This document shows positions 24,851 to 35,760 of a DNA stretch of 64,000 bases, piece by piece. Where the stretch lies: positions 120,121,622 through 120,185,621 of the forward strand of contig NC_068920.1 in the NCBI RefSeq assembly GCF_023091745.1, given 5' to 3'. This stretch comes from Budorcas taxicolor. Lineage: Eukaryota > Chordata > Mammalia > Artiodactyla > Bovidae. Positions within the stretch are counted from its first letter, which is position 1, and every line of letters begins with the position of its first letter. A program made the translations under genes and the position numbers. The notes beneath the pieces are model-generated. The model was not told the origin of the DNA. It saw only the letters and a program-made list of their open reading frames with translations, and ran no database searches.

Positions 24851-25432
24851 CACCTTAATTTCCAGGCCACGGGATTTTCCACTCAGGGCTGGGGAGCCCC
24901 AGAACCCACTTTCTCCCCATCACGTGAGGAGGAGCGGCCGAGATACTCAGCACGAGTGTCACGACATGAAAGCACATCTCTGAAAATAATGTATATATTT
25001 TAAACCTGGACTGAAGAGGAGGCTCCTTTCCGTAAAACAGAGGGGTGGTTTGCCTTTTCTCTCCTGCTCTCCAGCCATGGCCTCCTGAATCTCCCTAACT
25101 TCGCAGAACGGTAGTTTGGAACAATTCTACCAGTCTCCTGCCGCTCTCCTGTTGTAGCCTTGCTGTAGATTTTCAGATTGCAAAGGCAGTTGTTGAATAT
25201 GGGCTTCTACTTGTTAAAACAAATCCTTCCAGTGTAATGTAGCCCCAGGAGGTAAGGGGATAGTTAAAGAGGTGGCCGATAGGGCCTGGACTGGAACTAG
25301 GAAGGCTGAGACCCAGCCCAGCTCAGCCCTGAGGTCTCATGGTTTCTCCCTGTGGATCTGACGGCTGACCAGGAGGGAGGGTAGGGCCGTCACTTCTTCC
25401 CTCAGTCCTAGTTCCCTCTTCTGTTTCCTTTG
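24851..25432. other. Intronic sequence, no feature recognised
   Basis: The sequence becomes AT-richer after the CpG island. Nothing is recognised. Confidence 0.4.
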
Positions 25433-25435
25433 AAT

Positions 25436-25478
25436 TGCAGGCAGATTCTTCACCGTCTGAGCCACCAGGGAAGCCACC
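25436..25478 (-). mobile_element. Minimal Bov-tA fragment: tRNA head only
   Basis: Only the reversed head (tgcaggcagattcttcac ... gagccaccagggaagcc) is present, about 43 bp. Near-identical 11-bp words flank it: ttcctttgaat (25425-25435) and ttcttttgaat (25479-25489). That looks like a target-site duplication around a copy lacking its whole 3' body. Confidence 0.7.
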
Positions 25479-25654
25479 TTCTTTTGAATAGAAGTTATTA
25501 ATAAGCTTGGTGGAATTTGGGAGTGTCACACAGAGTCCCAGGGCTCTTAAACCAGATTAGATTTTAAGACCAGGGAAGAGGCCCACACAATTTAGCAACT
25601 AAACAACAACAGGATGATGTTTGCCAGACTCCTCGCTCTACATCATGGGGGGTT

Positions 25655-25890
25655 GTGTGTGTTCTCAGTTGCTCAGTGTTGTCTGATTCCTTGTGAGAGT
25701 CAATGGAAGCCATGGACTGCATGTAGCCCACCAGGCTCCTCTGTCCATGGGATTAGCCCAGCAAGAATACTGGATTGGATTGCCATTTCCTCCTTCAAGT
25801 GATCCTCCCAACCCAGGGATCCAACCTATGTCTCCTGTGGCTTCTGCATTGGCAGGCGGATTCTTTCATCACTGAGCCACTTGGGAAACC
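25655..25890 (-). mobile_element. Bov-tA SINE, antisense, perfect 14-bp TSD
   Basis: It runs from 'tgtgttctcagttgctcag' to the reversed head 'ctgagccacttgggaaacc'. The duplication catcatggggggtt is exact at 25641-25654 and 25891-25904. Confidence 0.94.
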
Positions 25891-25904
25891 CATCATGGGG
25901 GGTT

Positions 25905-26534
25905 AAGAAATGCTTAGTAAGTGGTGGTCAGTGTATAATCAGTACAGAAGTTTCTCCAGGCGCCAACTTCCCCTTAACAAAAACAGTAACCATTTAGATT
26001 TGTTGGAGACTGAAATCAGCCAAATTTGGCAGATGGCAAATAGTTTTTGAAATCCAGGGAATGAGGTAATCTTTTGAGGAAAATAAGCATAATACGCTTG
26101 TAAAAGTTAAAAATTTTTTTCTGGGTTTCTGATGGGAGAGTTGAGTGTACATAGGTGGCTTGTAATTTTGAAGATTTCCTTGTTTTTTGCTTTTTAAAGC
26201 CCACAGTTTAGATTTCTTTGAGATGCTAAAGGTTTGCTAAAAATAAAGTGAAACTGATAATTCATGGTTGATTTTTCATTGTACAATTTACTCAGATGTG
26301 TGGCTTTTTTTTTTTTTAAGGTTACACTAGGAAATGAATGAGAATCCAAAAAAGTTAATAATCATTTTGCTTTATCTTACCTGATGCATTGTTGGTATAA
26401 AACTAAGATGTTCTGGGTAGAAGTGTGTGGCACTTTTTCAGCTGATGCAGCGTTAAGTGAAAAGGTGAATCCTTTGTTTCACAAACTTGGAAACTGTAGG
26501 AGAGGAAAATTTTTTTTTCCCTTCTAAGTTTTTT
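25905..26534. other. Intronic sequence, no feature recognised
   Basis: AT-rich with T-runs (for example 26307-26319). Nothing else is seen. Confidence 0.4.
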
Positions 26535-26975
26535 GGCTGATCTAATAATTAAATTGATCTCGGACAGATTAATCGGAGAAAAACATTTCTATGTACGGGG
26601 ATTAAAAACAAGGGACCCGAAGAAGTGACCACAGCAGGCAGCTTTCATACCTTTTCAATAAGGAAACAAATTTGTGAAGAATTGACAAAACAAAGGGGTT
26701 TGGGTTTAGGGTAACTAATCAGCAAAGGAGTAACAAGGTTTGTTTGTGCAACCTTCTGAGCCCTGAATTCCCTATCTCTGGTGATAAAGATGCCTTCTAC
26801 CCTCCTGGTGCAGGGAGGGGACCTTCTTATGGAAGATTGATCTGCTTTCAGGGGAACAGAGGGAATCAGTATGTCCTTACACTGGCTGGTCTCTCAAGTA
26901 ACTTTAATTCAAAATAATCATTGTGTCAAACTGACATATTTAAGGGTGGCATATTCTGTTCCCCTTCAAAACTTC
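26535..26975 (-). mobile_element. Probable ancient LTR-type repeat, antisense
   Basis: The block has the texture of a known interspersed mammalian repeat: 'ctcggacagattaatcgga', 'tgcaccttctgag'-like text near 26747, 'tctctggtgataaagatgcc' and a right edge 'gcatattctgttcccctt'. Read on the minus strand it starts with GGGGAACAGAATATGCC, in the manner of an LTR. The family and exact limits are uncertain. Confidence 0.4.
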
Positions 26976-27037
26976 AAAGTTTTAATGTTTTCTAACAATG
27001 CTGTTTTTTTTTTGGTTTTTCTCCCCAACCGTAATTT

Positions 27038-27087
27038 CAGTTCAGTCGCTCAGTTGTGTCCGACTCTTTGGGACCCTATGAACTGCA
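27038..27087 (-). mobile_element. Short Bov SINE 3'-end fragment, antisense
   Basis: 'cagttcagtcgctcagttg' followed by 'gaccctatgaactgca' represents only the 3' end of a Bov element, about 50 bp. Confidence 0.8.
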
Positions 27088-27194
27088 TAATTTAGGAATG
27101 CTGAACCAGGGCTGCGAATGTATTTAAGGCACACCCTGTTCATAACATACTGGGTCAGTGCATTTCGTTCAATATAGCTGGCCTGTTGGCTGCG

Positions 27195-27345
27195 CCTAAT
27201 CGCTCAGTTTACAACTCTCTGCGACCCCATGAACTGCAGCCCACCAGACTCCTCTGTCCTAGGAATTCTCCAGGTAGAATACTGGAGTGGGTTGCCTTGC
27301 CCTCTTCCAGGGTATCCTCCCAACTCAGGCATAGAACTCAGGCTT
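27195..27345 (-). mobile_element. Diverged Bov-tA fragment, antisense
   Basis: 'ctaatcgctcagtttacaac', 'aactgcagcccaccagactc' and 'actggagtgggttgccttg' identify a degraded Bov-tA whose tRNA head is almost lost. Confidence 0.8.
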
Positions 27346-28260
27346 AATTGGCCATATTTGACTCTACTTAGGTTTTCTTTTCTTTTTTAACAGTTTCATT
27401 AGGCAGGTTCTTAAAGACTTGAAAAATTAATACATGCAAATGGTTACTTTTAGAAATGTTGCAGTTCTTGCATCTGGGATAATATTGGGTTATGTAATCT
27501 TGCAGCATGCCCAACAGTGATGCATGAGTTACCAATGCTGAAAAATTCTCATAAAGTCCTTTTGGTCTTATTTACAAATACTCAGGAGGAATTAAAATCA
27601 TTTCAGTCAATTGCCTGGCCTTTTTGGTGTGTACAGGTTCTTAAAACATGAATTAAGATGGGATCTGAATTTGAAGGTTGGGTTTCCTGGCTTGCATAAT
27701 CCATGGCACCTAGTAAAGACATACACCCAACACGTGTGGAGTCAGCTGTCCCTCCCCACTTCCCCCGAGATGGGATAACTGTAACTAGACGCTTGCCAAA
27801 CTGTCTCCAAATTGCGTGTGAATAAATTCCTCTCTCAGGAGAGGCAATTACCTCTTGACTAAAGAGGAACATGGATGGGTAGGGTAAGGCTTGGAGCAAA
27901 TTGATGTAACAGTTTCATCATCACCAGCTGATGATGAGACTTTGCTAGTCTGAACAAAGCTTTGGTGGGAAGAACTTGTTACTTGATGGAGAGTTTATTA
28001 ATCAGACATACACGGCACAATGACTTTACTGCTGGGAAAAGTGGTTTGAGTTTTCTGTTACAACTTGCATTGAGATTTTACACTCACTGCCTTAATGCCC
28101 CTACTGTGAGTTTTATGCTCTTTGCCCACCAACTTTGTCTTCTTGCCTTGTCTTAGTTTTTGTAACAGAATCCAAACTTCTCTTGGGGGTCAGCACTGTT
28201 GATAAAGTTACAACATATGTCTTGAAATATTTTGTGTAGTTTTATTTAGGTACTTCCATG
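27346..28260. other. Intronic sequence, no feature recognised
   Basis: No exon, repeat family or RNA gene is recognised. Confidence 0.4.
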
Positions 28261-28261
28261 G

Positions 28262-28339
28262 TAGGAGGCCGTCTATGGCATCGCACAGAGTCGGAAAGGA
28301 CTGAAGACTGAAGCGACTTAGCAGCAGCAGCAACAGCAT
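28262..28339 (+). mobile_element. Bov-A2 3' fragment with GCA tail
   Basis: 'ggccgtctatggcatcgcac' through 'agcgacttagcagcagcagc' is the 3' end of a Bov-A2, truncated at its 5' side. Confidence 0.85.
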
Positions 28340-28670
28340 AGATAACTCTAAGGATTTTGTTACAAATTACTTTCTCTGTATCTATGAACATTCCTTTAGA
28401 GCAAGGTTTAAAATTATTTTCGTTCTGATGTGGCTACAGAGGGGAAATTCCCACTAGTAAGGAAATTGATACTTTCTACTTTTCATTATGTAACATTTAA
28501 AAATAGATTTATTGTTCTAATGCCTCCACTCTGGTGGAATTAGGATGTACTTCATTTACCAAAATGTTTTGAAAAACTGACTGTCCAAGGGAGTCAATTC
28601 TAGAGTGTGGTCAGTTCTGTCAAGTGGTTGTGTGATATTTAGTGGTTAAAGAGCATGAACTTGGAGGTAG
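28340..28670. other. Intronic sequence, nothing recognised
   Basis: No feature recognised. Confidence 0.4.
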
Positions 28671-28881
28671 TGGTGATGTTTAGTTGCTAAGTCATGTGCA
28701 ACTTTCTGGGACCCCATGGACTGTAGCCCTCCAGGCTCCTCTGTCCATGGGATTTCCCAGACAAGAATACTGTAATGGATTGCCATTTCTGTCTCCAGGG
28801 GATCTTCCCCACGCAGGGATTGAACCCGTGTCTCCTGCATTGACAGATGGATTCTTTACTGCTGAGCCACCTGGGAAACCC
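28671..28881 (-). mobile_element. Bov-tA SINE, antisense
   Basis: It runs from 'gatgtttagttgctaagtca' to the reversed head 'ctgagccacctgggaaacc'. Target-site duplications were not clear. Confidence 0.9.
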
Positions 28882-28884
28882 TTA

Positions 28885-29095
28885 AAGTATGTAAAGTGCT
28901 CTAATATTAAGTGTGCAGCTCATATGTGTCCACTGCTAAATCAAGAAAATTATTTCAGTACCCCAGAAGGTCCCTGTGCCACTTTCTAGTCAGTCTCCAG
29001 CCCCTAGAGGGAACCATTATTCTGACTTACATCATCTTAAATGTGATACATATTATCATATGTTGGTTTTGCCTGTTCTTAAACTCCACTTAAGT
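28885..29095 (-). mobile_element. Ancient L1 fragment, antisense
   Basis: 'accccagaaggtccctgtgc', 'gggaaccattattctgactt' and 'ttggttttgcctgttctta' are typical of reversed old L1. Confidence 0.5.
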
Positions 29096-29109
29096 GGCAT
29101 TTCCAGGCT

Positions 29110-29305
29110 GACACAGTGTGTAGTCTTGTGAGACAGACCTGGATTTGAGTTTCATTTTTGCCACTTACTCTGATGTGATTACTGTGTGATAATTACTCTA
29201 AGCCTCAGTTTCCTCATTAGAGAAATAGGGGAGATTACCTCAGATTTGCTAAGAAAATTAATTTGATGATACACTTAAAATACCTAGCACTGTGCCTGAC
29301 ATACA
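29110..29305 (+). mobile_element. MIR SINE
   Basis: 'agacagacctggatttgagt', 'taagcctcagtttcctcat' and 'cctagcactgtgcctgacat' follow the MIR consensus in sense. Confidence 0.7.
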
Positions 29306-29876
29306 GTTTTCTTTGTCCTCCTTTTATTTCTTTAAAAAGACGGTAACTAAAGCAACTATATCTTCTGTATTTTAATATACTGTTTCACTAAATAAAAGCT
29401 GTGTAAGTCTTCTATTGGAAGTTAGAAGCCAGATCTTTGTTGAGTCAACACATTGGTGGTGTAGCATTCAGCTTAAATGGGACCTATTATTTGTTAATAG
29501 TTGATCACCTATCATTTTTGATATTTCCTTTGTAAGTCATAAAGTAACAGTCTTTGAAATGTCCCTTTTAGAGCGGATTAGTCACCTGTGTGCTGTGAGC
29601 TAAGATGCAGTAATGACAGCTGGTTCACACATGTCTGTGAAACCCGTGGAAGAGTTTGATTTAGATAAGAGACATCATTAAGTGCCCGGGGTATCCAGAA
29701 CAATATTTTACTGCCTTATGTTTTGTAAAATAATTATTTCAGAGTGAAAGCACAGGGCCAGTTGTTAATTGCATGCTTCAGACAACCCATTTAAAACAGT
29801 TTCAAGTTTTATAGTCTTCCTTTATGAATGATATTGTATATTCAATGGTCTCATGTTGCCAGTGTTTGTGCTTTTA

Positions 29877-29907
<31 letters not shown>

Positions 29908-31227
29908 CTTTGTATTTTTGGAACCATTTTTTTAAGTGTATCTTGATGGTACTATGGCATTCTTTCTAAAAGACTTTTTGTTATGTTTATTTAGGGAAGC
30001 AATCAAGATCAAGTGAAGAGAATGAAGTTAATTCCATCTCTTAATACTGTTAATTGCTGTTAATTGGTTGAGATCCTTCTAGGTGCTTTTTTCCTACATC
30101 TGTGTACTTGCAGAATGAGACTAGGAAAAGCCCATTGCCAGTGCTTTAGTCAAATATAAAGCAGGTGCCTGGCTGAGAGGACAGAAGGTTTTGAAGGCTT
30201 GGATTCAGATCCATCCTCACTCTGGCCCTACTTGTGTCTGGACCATGCAGTCCCCAGAGGCTCCATCATGGAGACCCCTGGTCTCCAGATTACAGTGGCC
30301 AAAGGGGAAAACCTGTCCTTGGACAGTCCCACCACCTACCACCCACGATCTCAAGATAATTTATAACAAAAGGGTCACTTCGTTCACTTAGCCAGCATGC
30401 AGTGAGCACTTAGTGGATGCCTAGCACGGTGCTTGGCTCCTTGTATATTCCTCAATGGGCCAGGCACAATGCCTGCCATCAAGGAGTTAGCAATCTGGTT
30501 GGAACTCTAACCAGAAACTGTTGAAGGAGCACTCTGACAGAGAGAGGTGCAAGAAGAGTGCAGAGTTGGGGGCAGCCAAGAAAGGCTCCGAAGGAAGTTG
30601 AGTTGGGGCTTAGCCTTGATGGATGAATAAATAACTTAGGGGCAGAGAAAGGAGGGCAGAGGCGGTGGGGATCGCAGGCTTGTGGCCCTTTTTCAGGGAA
30701 GTAGCGGGTAATCCCGTGGGTTTGGAGGTCAGGGTCCTTTAGGGAGAGGTCATAGGACACCATGCAGCCTTGATGACAGTGTGAAGAAGCGGTGCCTGGT
30801 CAGGGAGGTTGTGGGGAGCCATGGAAAGTCCTTGCAGAGAGGACACGAGGACATGTCATGGTAAGGCGTGCGTTTATCAGGAAGATGAGCTTGAGCCAGA
30901 GAGGTGGGTATGAGGGAGTTGTGACTGTGGGCCCAGGTCATTTCATGGTCTCCTAATGGGGCTCCCTGCTTCCCATTTGCCCCACAACAGTCTGTTTTCA
31001 GGAAGAAGCTGGGGGCATCTTTAAAAACGGAAACTGTATTACATAACTTTTACTTGGAACCCTCCGGTGGCCCCAAGTCTCCCTCAGAGTAAAGCCAACA
31101 CTCTGCCACCTGTTGGGCCCTTGGTTCAGTTCACCTCCTCTTCTAGTGTTGCAGCTGGAAGTCAGTTGAAACCGTTTCTTTGACTTGCTTTCCTTTGCTT
31201 TTGTTATTGTAATCATACATGATGGCC
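29306..31227. other. Intronic sequence; old repeat traces only
   Basis: No exon is supported. About 30380-30500 carries traces of an old repeat ('gccaggcacaatgcctgcca'). The rest is not recognised. Confidence 0.4.
29875..29908. repeat. A-run plus (TA)n microsatellite
   Basis: A run of A (29875-29885) is followed by about eleven TA units up to 29907. It is likely to vary in length between individuals. Confidence 0.9.
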
Positions 31228-31581
31228 TGTCTCAGAGAAACCTGCCCCTCTGCCTGACTGTTAAGCTAAAGTGCCTTTGTTCAGAATCCTGTCCGCCTAG
31301 AGATGGCGGGGAGGAAAGAAATTAACACATCCCCCTGTCGGAGGCTTGCCATTCTAGAAGATGTTTGCCTTTCTACTTTGTTTCCTCCCCTCCCTCCCCC
31401 CGTCTCGGATGCATAAAAGAACCTGGCATCCCAACCTGACAAGATGGTTATTTGAGACTTTAGTCTGCCATCTTGATCAGCCGGCCCTCGGAATAAAGTT
31501 GTGTTCCTTGGCCCAACACCTCGTCTCTTGGATTTATTGGCCTGTGTGGTGGCGAGGAGAACAAGCTTGGACCTGGTGACA
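31228..31581 (+). mobile_element. Endogenous-retrovirus LTR, sense orientation
   Basis: The layout is that of a retroviral LTR: a possible 5' edge TGTCTCAG (31228), a TATA-like ATAAAAG at 31413-31419, a poly(A) signal AATAAA at 31492-31497, a GT/T-rich stretch with 'ccaacacctcgtctcttgg', and a right edge ending '...cttggacctggtgaca' (CA at 31580-31581). The U5 end resembles that of the antisense LTR at 35725. No retroviral coding sequence was seen beside it, so it is probably solo. The left edge is tentative and no target duplication is evident. Confidence 0.65.
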
Positions 31582-31599
31582 TTAGCTCTCCCCCAACTT

Positions 31600-31880
31600 A
31601 AGTCTCTGCAGCCATGCTGGCCTTCGGGCTCTCCTGTCTCTGGCCTTTACGCCGGCTGTCCCCTCTTCTTGGAACTGCCTCCCCTTGCTCCTGCCCCGCA
31701 GCCTACTCTCTGAAAAGAGAGGCCATCTCTAACCCTTTTCTTCCTTTCCCCCGTGCTGTGCCTTCCATTTCGTCTAAGCACTATCAACCTTGTGATAATC
31801 AGCCACATAACTTCATTCTTCTTGGTCTGTTTGAAACATTGCTTGGTTTAACTAGGTGCTTGATATATGTTGAATTAGGT
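31600..31880 (-). mobile_element. L2 LINE fragment, antisense
   Basis: 'ctcttcttggaactgcctcc', 'agagaggccatctctaaccc' and 'taggtgcttgatatatgttg' follow the reversed 3' end of L2. Confidence 0.5.
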
Positions 31881-31950
31881 CACTTCATCAGTCTTGCTGG
31901 GGGAAGACGGAGGGCCCAAACCAGGTCAGGGATGGTACAGTATTAAAGTA

Positions 31951-31970
31951 CGCGTGTGTGTGTGTGTGTG
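31951..31970. repeat. (GT)n microsatellite
   Basis: 'cgcgtgtgtgtgtgtgtgtg' is about nine GT units. Confidence 0.9.
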
Positions 31971-31971
31971 A

Positions 31972-33544
31972 GATTTATTTGAAAGTGAGAGAGAAAAAGA
32001 TTCTCATAGTGGATGGCTGGAGATTAGGAAGGCAGGTGTGAAGGAAGTGGGCTCCACACCCGAGTACATCTGGACGTTTCTTAGCGGGACACCGGAGGCT
32101 GTAGTGTGTGGCAGAGGGCCTGGAGGACAGGATTGTAAGGTGAAGGAAGACCAGCATAGGCCTGAGCCCAGAACTGTGGAGAGGGCCCACTTGGGGCGAT
32201 GGGGCCAGGATCAGAGGCTGCCAAGATGCACAAGAACCAGTAGAGAATTGGGGATAGGAGATGGTCTTGAACTTGTGGTGGGGTAGGAGTGGTGGCCAGC
32301 AGTGTTAGGTGCTCTGGGAAGTCAGGAGAGGCTGTGGACTCTGAAGTTTCTAGAGGGCGAAGGGGATGGGAAAGTCAAGGCACAACAAAGGGGTGTGGTG
32401 AGGCAGAGAACATTTTCTGCAAGTTGGTGGAGAAGGGAAAGCGCAGCCTGTGCCTGGAGCCACTGGAGAGGGAGCACGTCGAGGTGGGGGATGAAGTGGA
32501 GATTGTCGCTGATACAGGAGCCAGGCAGCAGCAAGGGCTGTCGCAGGGGAGGGCGGTCTTGTGGGGGCTGGGGAGTGACTTACTGAAAAGGGAGACTGGT
32601 CCATGTGGAGAACAAGAAGTAGGTCTTGGTCCCTGAGCTGATATTAAGTATCTTTGTATCCATAGCAACCCACTTAGCTTGTTCCCTCCTCATCCCCACC
32701 TCCTGCATAATAAGAGAAAACCTGCGCAGCCAGGCTTATGTGTGGATTGTTTGAATCCTATGCAGCCACCAATATGAAAGTGTTAACACTCCAGTAAGGT
32801 TATTTCCATGGACCATAAACTTGCTAAGTCTTATAATTTGTGCTTCAGAATTCTGTTGTTGTTTATTTTCTTTGAAAAGCACTTAACATCCAAATGCTTC
32901 TTAAAGTGCTTCTTGTTTTTTTGAATCCTGATCAGGAAGTAACACAGTTGTTTTTTAAAAAAGGCAAAACAAAAACCAGCTTCATGTCTGGGTGTAGATT
33001 GTTCAGTGGGAAGCCTGGTGTTGTTTTCAGGATCAAGTCTGTGTACCTAACAATGAAAGGGTCAAAGTGGGTTTGTTACAAATACCATCCTCTCTCTATT
33101 ATTTAACATTTGGAACTAATAACATGTATTTTACATTTTTTTATTTTATGGCTAAATTTGATGCTTGTTTATAAGGAACTTAATGTAGGTTTTATTCTTT
33201 AAAGTAAATGAGATGCATCCCTTTTATTTTTCTTCTCCCTTCATGACATAAGGAGTTATTTTTCTTCAAATGAACTTAAACTATCTCTCATGAATACTCC
33301 TATTTTTAACTGCCTGCTTCTCTCTTTTGAATTTTTTCAAGGTTCTGATGGATCCTCTTTAAAAAAAAAAAAAAAGCCTCTTTATAATAGAAACTTTTAA
33401 ACAGGTGCAGATACAGAGAGTGACATAATGAAGCTCCAGGGAGCCATCACTGGTTTCAGCAAGATGGTCTCCCCTTTTCGGTCCCTGCCCCATAGGCGAC
33501 TGAGATGCTGTGTGGGCACCACTGAGAGAGAGAGGGCAAGCTCC
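31972..33544. other. Intronic sequence, no feature recognised
   Basis: The purine-rich stretch at 31980-32640 gives several overlapping short frames on both strands, none convincing. An A-run lies at about 33361-33375. Confidence 0.4.
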
Positions 33545-33567
33545 TGTGGCCCTCCAGGTGTGGGTGT

Positions 33568-33650
33568 GGGAGTCACTGGTGTCGGGATGGTGGAACTGGG
33601 AGTCATCGGTGTGGGGGTGGTGGACGTTCTGGGAGTGACTGGACACCTCG
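33568..33650. repeat. Imperfect minisatellite, about 30-33 bp units
   Basis: Units start with GGGAGTCACTGG (33568), GGGAGTCATCGG (33598) and GGGAGTGACTGG (33631). There are two full copies and one partial copy. The GVGVTGVG-like peptide in the overlying frame is a by-product of the repeat. Confidence 0.7.
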
Positions 33651-33878
33651 AGAGAGAAAGGAGTGAGGACAGGGTGCATATGGCACTGAGAAATGCCTGG
33701 ATTGCTGTGTCCAAGATGTTTTCAAGGACGTGGTGGTAATCTATGGTATACGAAGGTGACATTCACAGAGACACTTAAAATTAGGTGATTAGGTGATTTA
33801 AGAAAACAAACTTATGGTTCCCAAGGGGTAAGGGGGTGGAGGGATAAACTGAGGGATCAGGATTGACATATACACACT

Positions 33879-34085
33879 GTGTGTGTGTGTAGTCGCTCAG
33901 TCGTGTCCGACTCTTGGCGACCCCACGGACCGTAGCCTGCCAGGCTCCTCTGTCCGTGGAATTCTCCAGGCAAGAATCCTGGAGTGGGTTGCCATGCCCT
34001 TCTCCAGAGGATCTTCCTGACCCAGGGATTGAACCCTCATCTCCTGCATCACAGGCAGATTCTTTACCGTTTGAGCTACAGGGAA
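33879..34085 (-). mobile_element. Bov-tA SINE, antisense, with GT run
   Basis: It starts with a (GT)n run and 'agtcgctcagtcgtgtccga' and ends with the reversed head 'tttgagctacagggaa'. Near-identical atatacacac / atatacatac occur at 33869 and 34089. Confidence 0.92.
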
Positions 34086-34102
34086 ATAATATACATACTA
34101 CT

Positions 34103-34234
34103 AGAAGGAAATGGCAACCCAGTCCAGTGTTCTTGCCTGGAGAATCCCAGGGACGGGGGAGCCTTGTGGGCTGCCGTCTATGGGGTCGCATAGAGTCGGA
34201 CACGACTGAAGCGACTTAGCAGCAGCAGCAGCAG
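34103..34234 (+). mobile_element. Bov-A2 3' monomer with GCA tail
   Basis: A single 3' Bov-A monomer ('agaaggaaatggcaaccc' to 'cgacttagcagcagcagcag') lies head to head with the antisense Bov-tA to its left. Confidence 0.92.
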
Positions 34235-34420
34235 ATACAAAATAGATGGGCCTACTGTGTATAGCGCAGGGAGCTCTATTTGATACTCTGTGATGACCTA
34301 TAGGGGAAAGGAATATAAGAAAAGAGTGGATATATGCATACCTGATTCTCCTTACTGTATACCTGAAACTAACACAACATTGTAAATCAACTATATTCCA
34401 GTAAAAATACAATAAAACTG

Positions 34421-35687
34421 AGTGATTTAAACTGCTTGGTTAAAGAGGCCCAATTTCTAAGCTGCTCAGCAGCGTGCTCATATACTGAGCAAACAACATG
34501 TTCTCTTTTATTTTGGCAACACAAATTTTTCTTGGCAGGTGGCCAGAGAAAGCGATGTTACTATTTCATCCCTTCTTTAAATATGTACACATTAAGTCTT
34601 GGTTGAACAGTTTTTCCTTTAATAGAACATTTGGACAAAAGGCCAAAATGTCACTGTTTTGAGGATGTATATTTTAAATCCGTATGATTTATTTTGATAT
34701 TTAAAAAACCTAAAAACAGTCCTCAGGCACCTGTTAGTAACTTGTTGACAATTAACCAACATTTGAGAAACAGAGAAGAGGCAGGAAAGAAATCTGGGAG
34801 ATGGAGGCTGGAAGAGAGGGGAACCACTGTGCTTGTTTGGTATCCTGTCCTGAAGTTGCCACCCGAGGGCCACTTATCACTAGAAAGGTTGTCTTCTGGG
34901 ACGAGACTGCCTCTGACTCAGAAGTGAAATCCCAGGGGGCTTGCATTTTAATTGGATGTGCTGTGTGCAAGTGGCAGAGCCTGGCACTCACCATTTGGGG
35001 TGCTTTGACCTCACAGTTACAGCCTGCAGGTTGGGGAGCCTCTTGTTCATGCCTCCCTCAGGGTTGAGGAGAATGGCTCTCAGCTTACCTGGCACTGTTC
35101 AGGTTGGGACATGTTGTTGGAGGTGGGGTGGTTCTGGACAACTAGCTCTTGGTACTCCGTTTGAGGGGCTTCAGTTTTGGGGAGTCCCAAATGCTAGAAG
35201 GAGAGTAGATTAAATACAGTGCACTGGGGGAACTGAGCCTGTCCTCATGGAAGAGGAGGTGGGATTTGAACCTGTACTTTTAAGCTTGGGGGAAGGATTG
35301 AGAAGTAAGAGAATGGATGTTTCCAGCTGGGAGAAGCCAGCATGAGCTGTGGTGTGGATGAGGACCACAATTGTTTTTAAGGGGTGCTGTGTCCCAGGAG
35401 GTTTTGAGGATGGCATGCTTGGGTCTCGGATGGGGTCTTTGTGAGAGTGCTTAAGGAGGAAGGGCTGTGTCACGCTCCTCCGTCCTGGCTGTGCCAACCC
35501 TGCAGCTCCGTGCCTGAATTCAAGTTTGGCAGTAGCTTAGATGGACTTGCAGGCTGGGAGCAGCCCATCTGGGTTCCCTGTTCATGCCCCCTCCCTCCAC
35601 TCTCTATCTTGGGAACCTTGAATAAGTTTCTGGAAGCAGATCATTTATCTGTAAAATAAGGATACCTCAGTAACCATTGTATATCCC
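34421..35687. other. Intronic sequence; possible MIR trace
   Basis: Around 35560-35680 the words 'gggaaccttgaataagtttc' and 'tttatctgtaaaataagga' suggest a MIR in sense. Otherwise nothing is recognised. Confidence 0.4.
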
Positions 35688-35760
35688 CTTGGGTCTTTGG
35701 CATACATCCAGGCACATGGACCAGTGTTACTGAGTCCAAGCTTGTACTGTTCACTACATG
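35688..35760. repeat. 73-bp direct repeat, copy 1 (spans the LTR edge)
   Basis: This block shares order and most bases with 36176-36248. It includes 37 bp outside the LTR ('cttgggtctttggcataca...') and the first 36 bp of the antisense LTR ('tgttactgagtccaagctt...'). Confidence 0.85.

Larger units (their letters stand above)
33770..34420 (+). mobile_element. Artiodactyl L1 3' end, split by two SINE pieces
   Basis: 'aaacaaacttatggttccc' and 'gggataaactgagggatcag' on the left and 'cctactgtgtatagcgcagg', 'gtatacctgaaactaacac' and 'aactatattccagtaaaaa' on the right form an L1 3' end in sense. Bov elements at 33879-34085 and 34103-34234 interrupt it. Confidence 0.75.
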
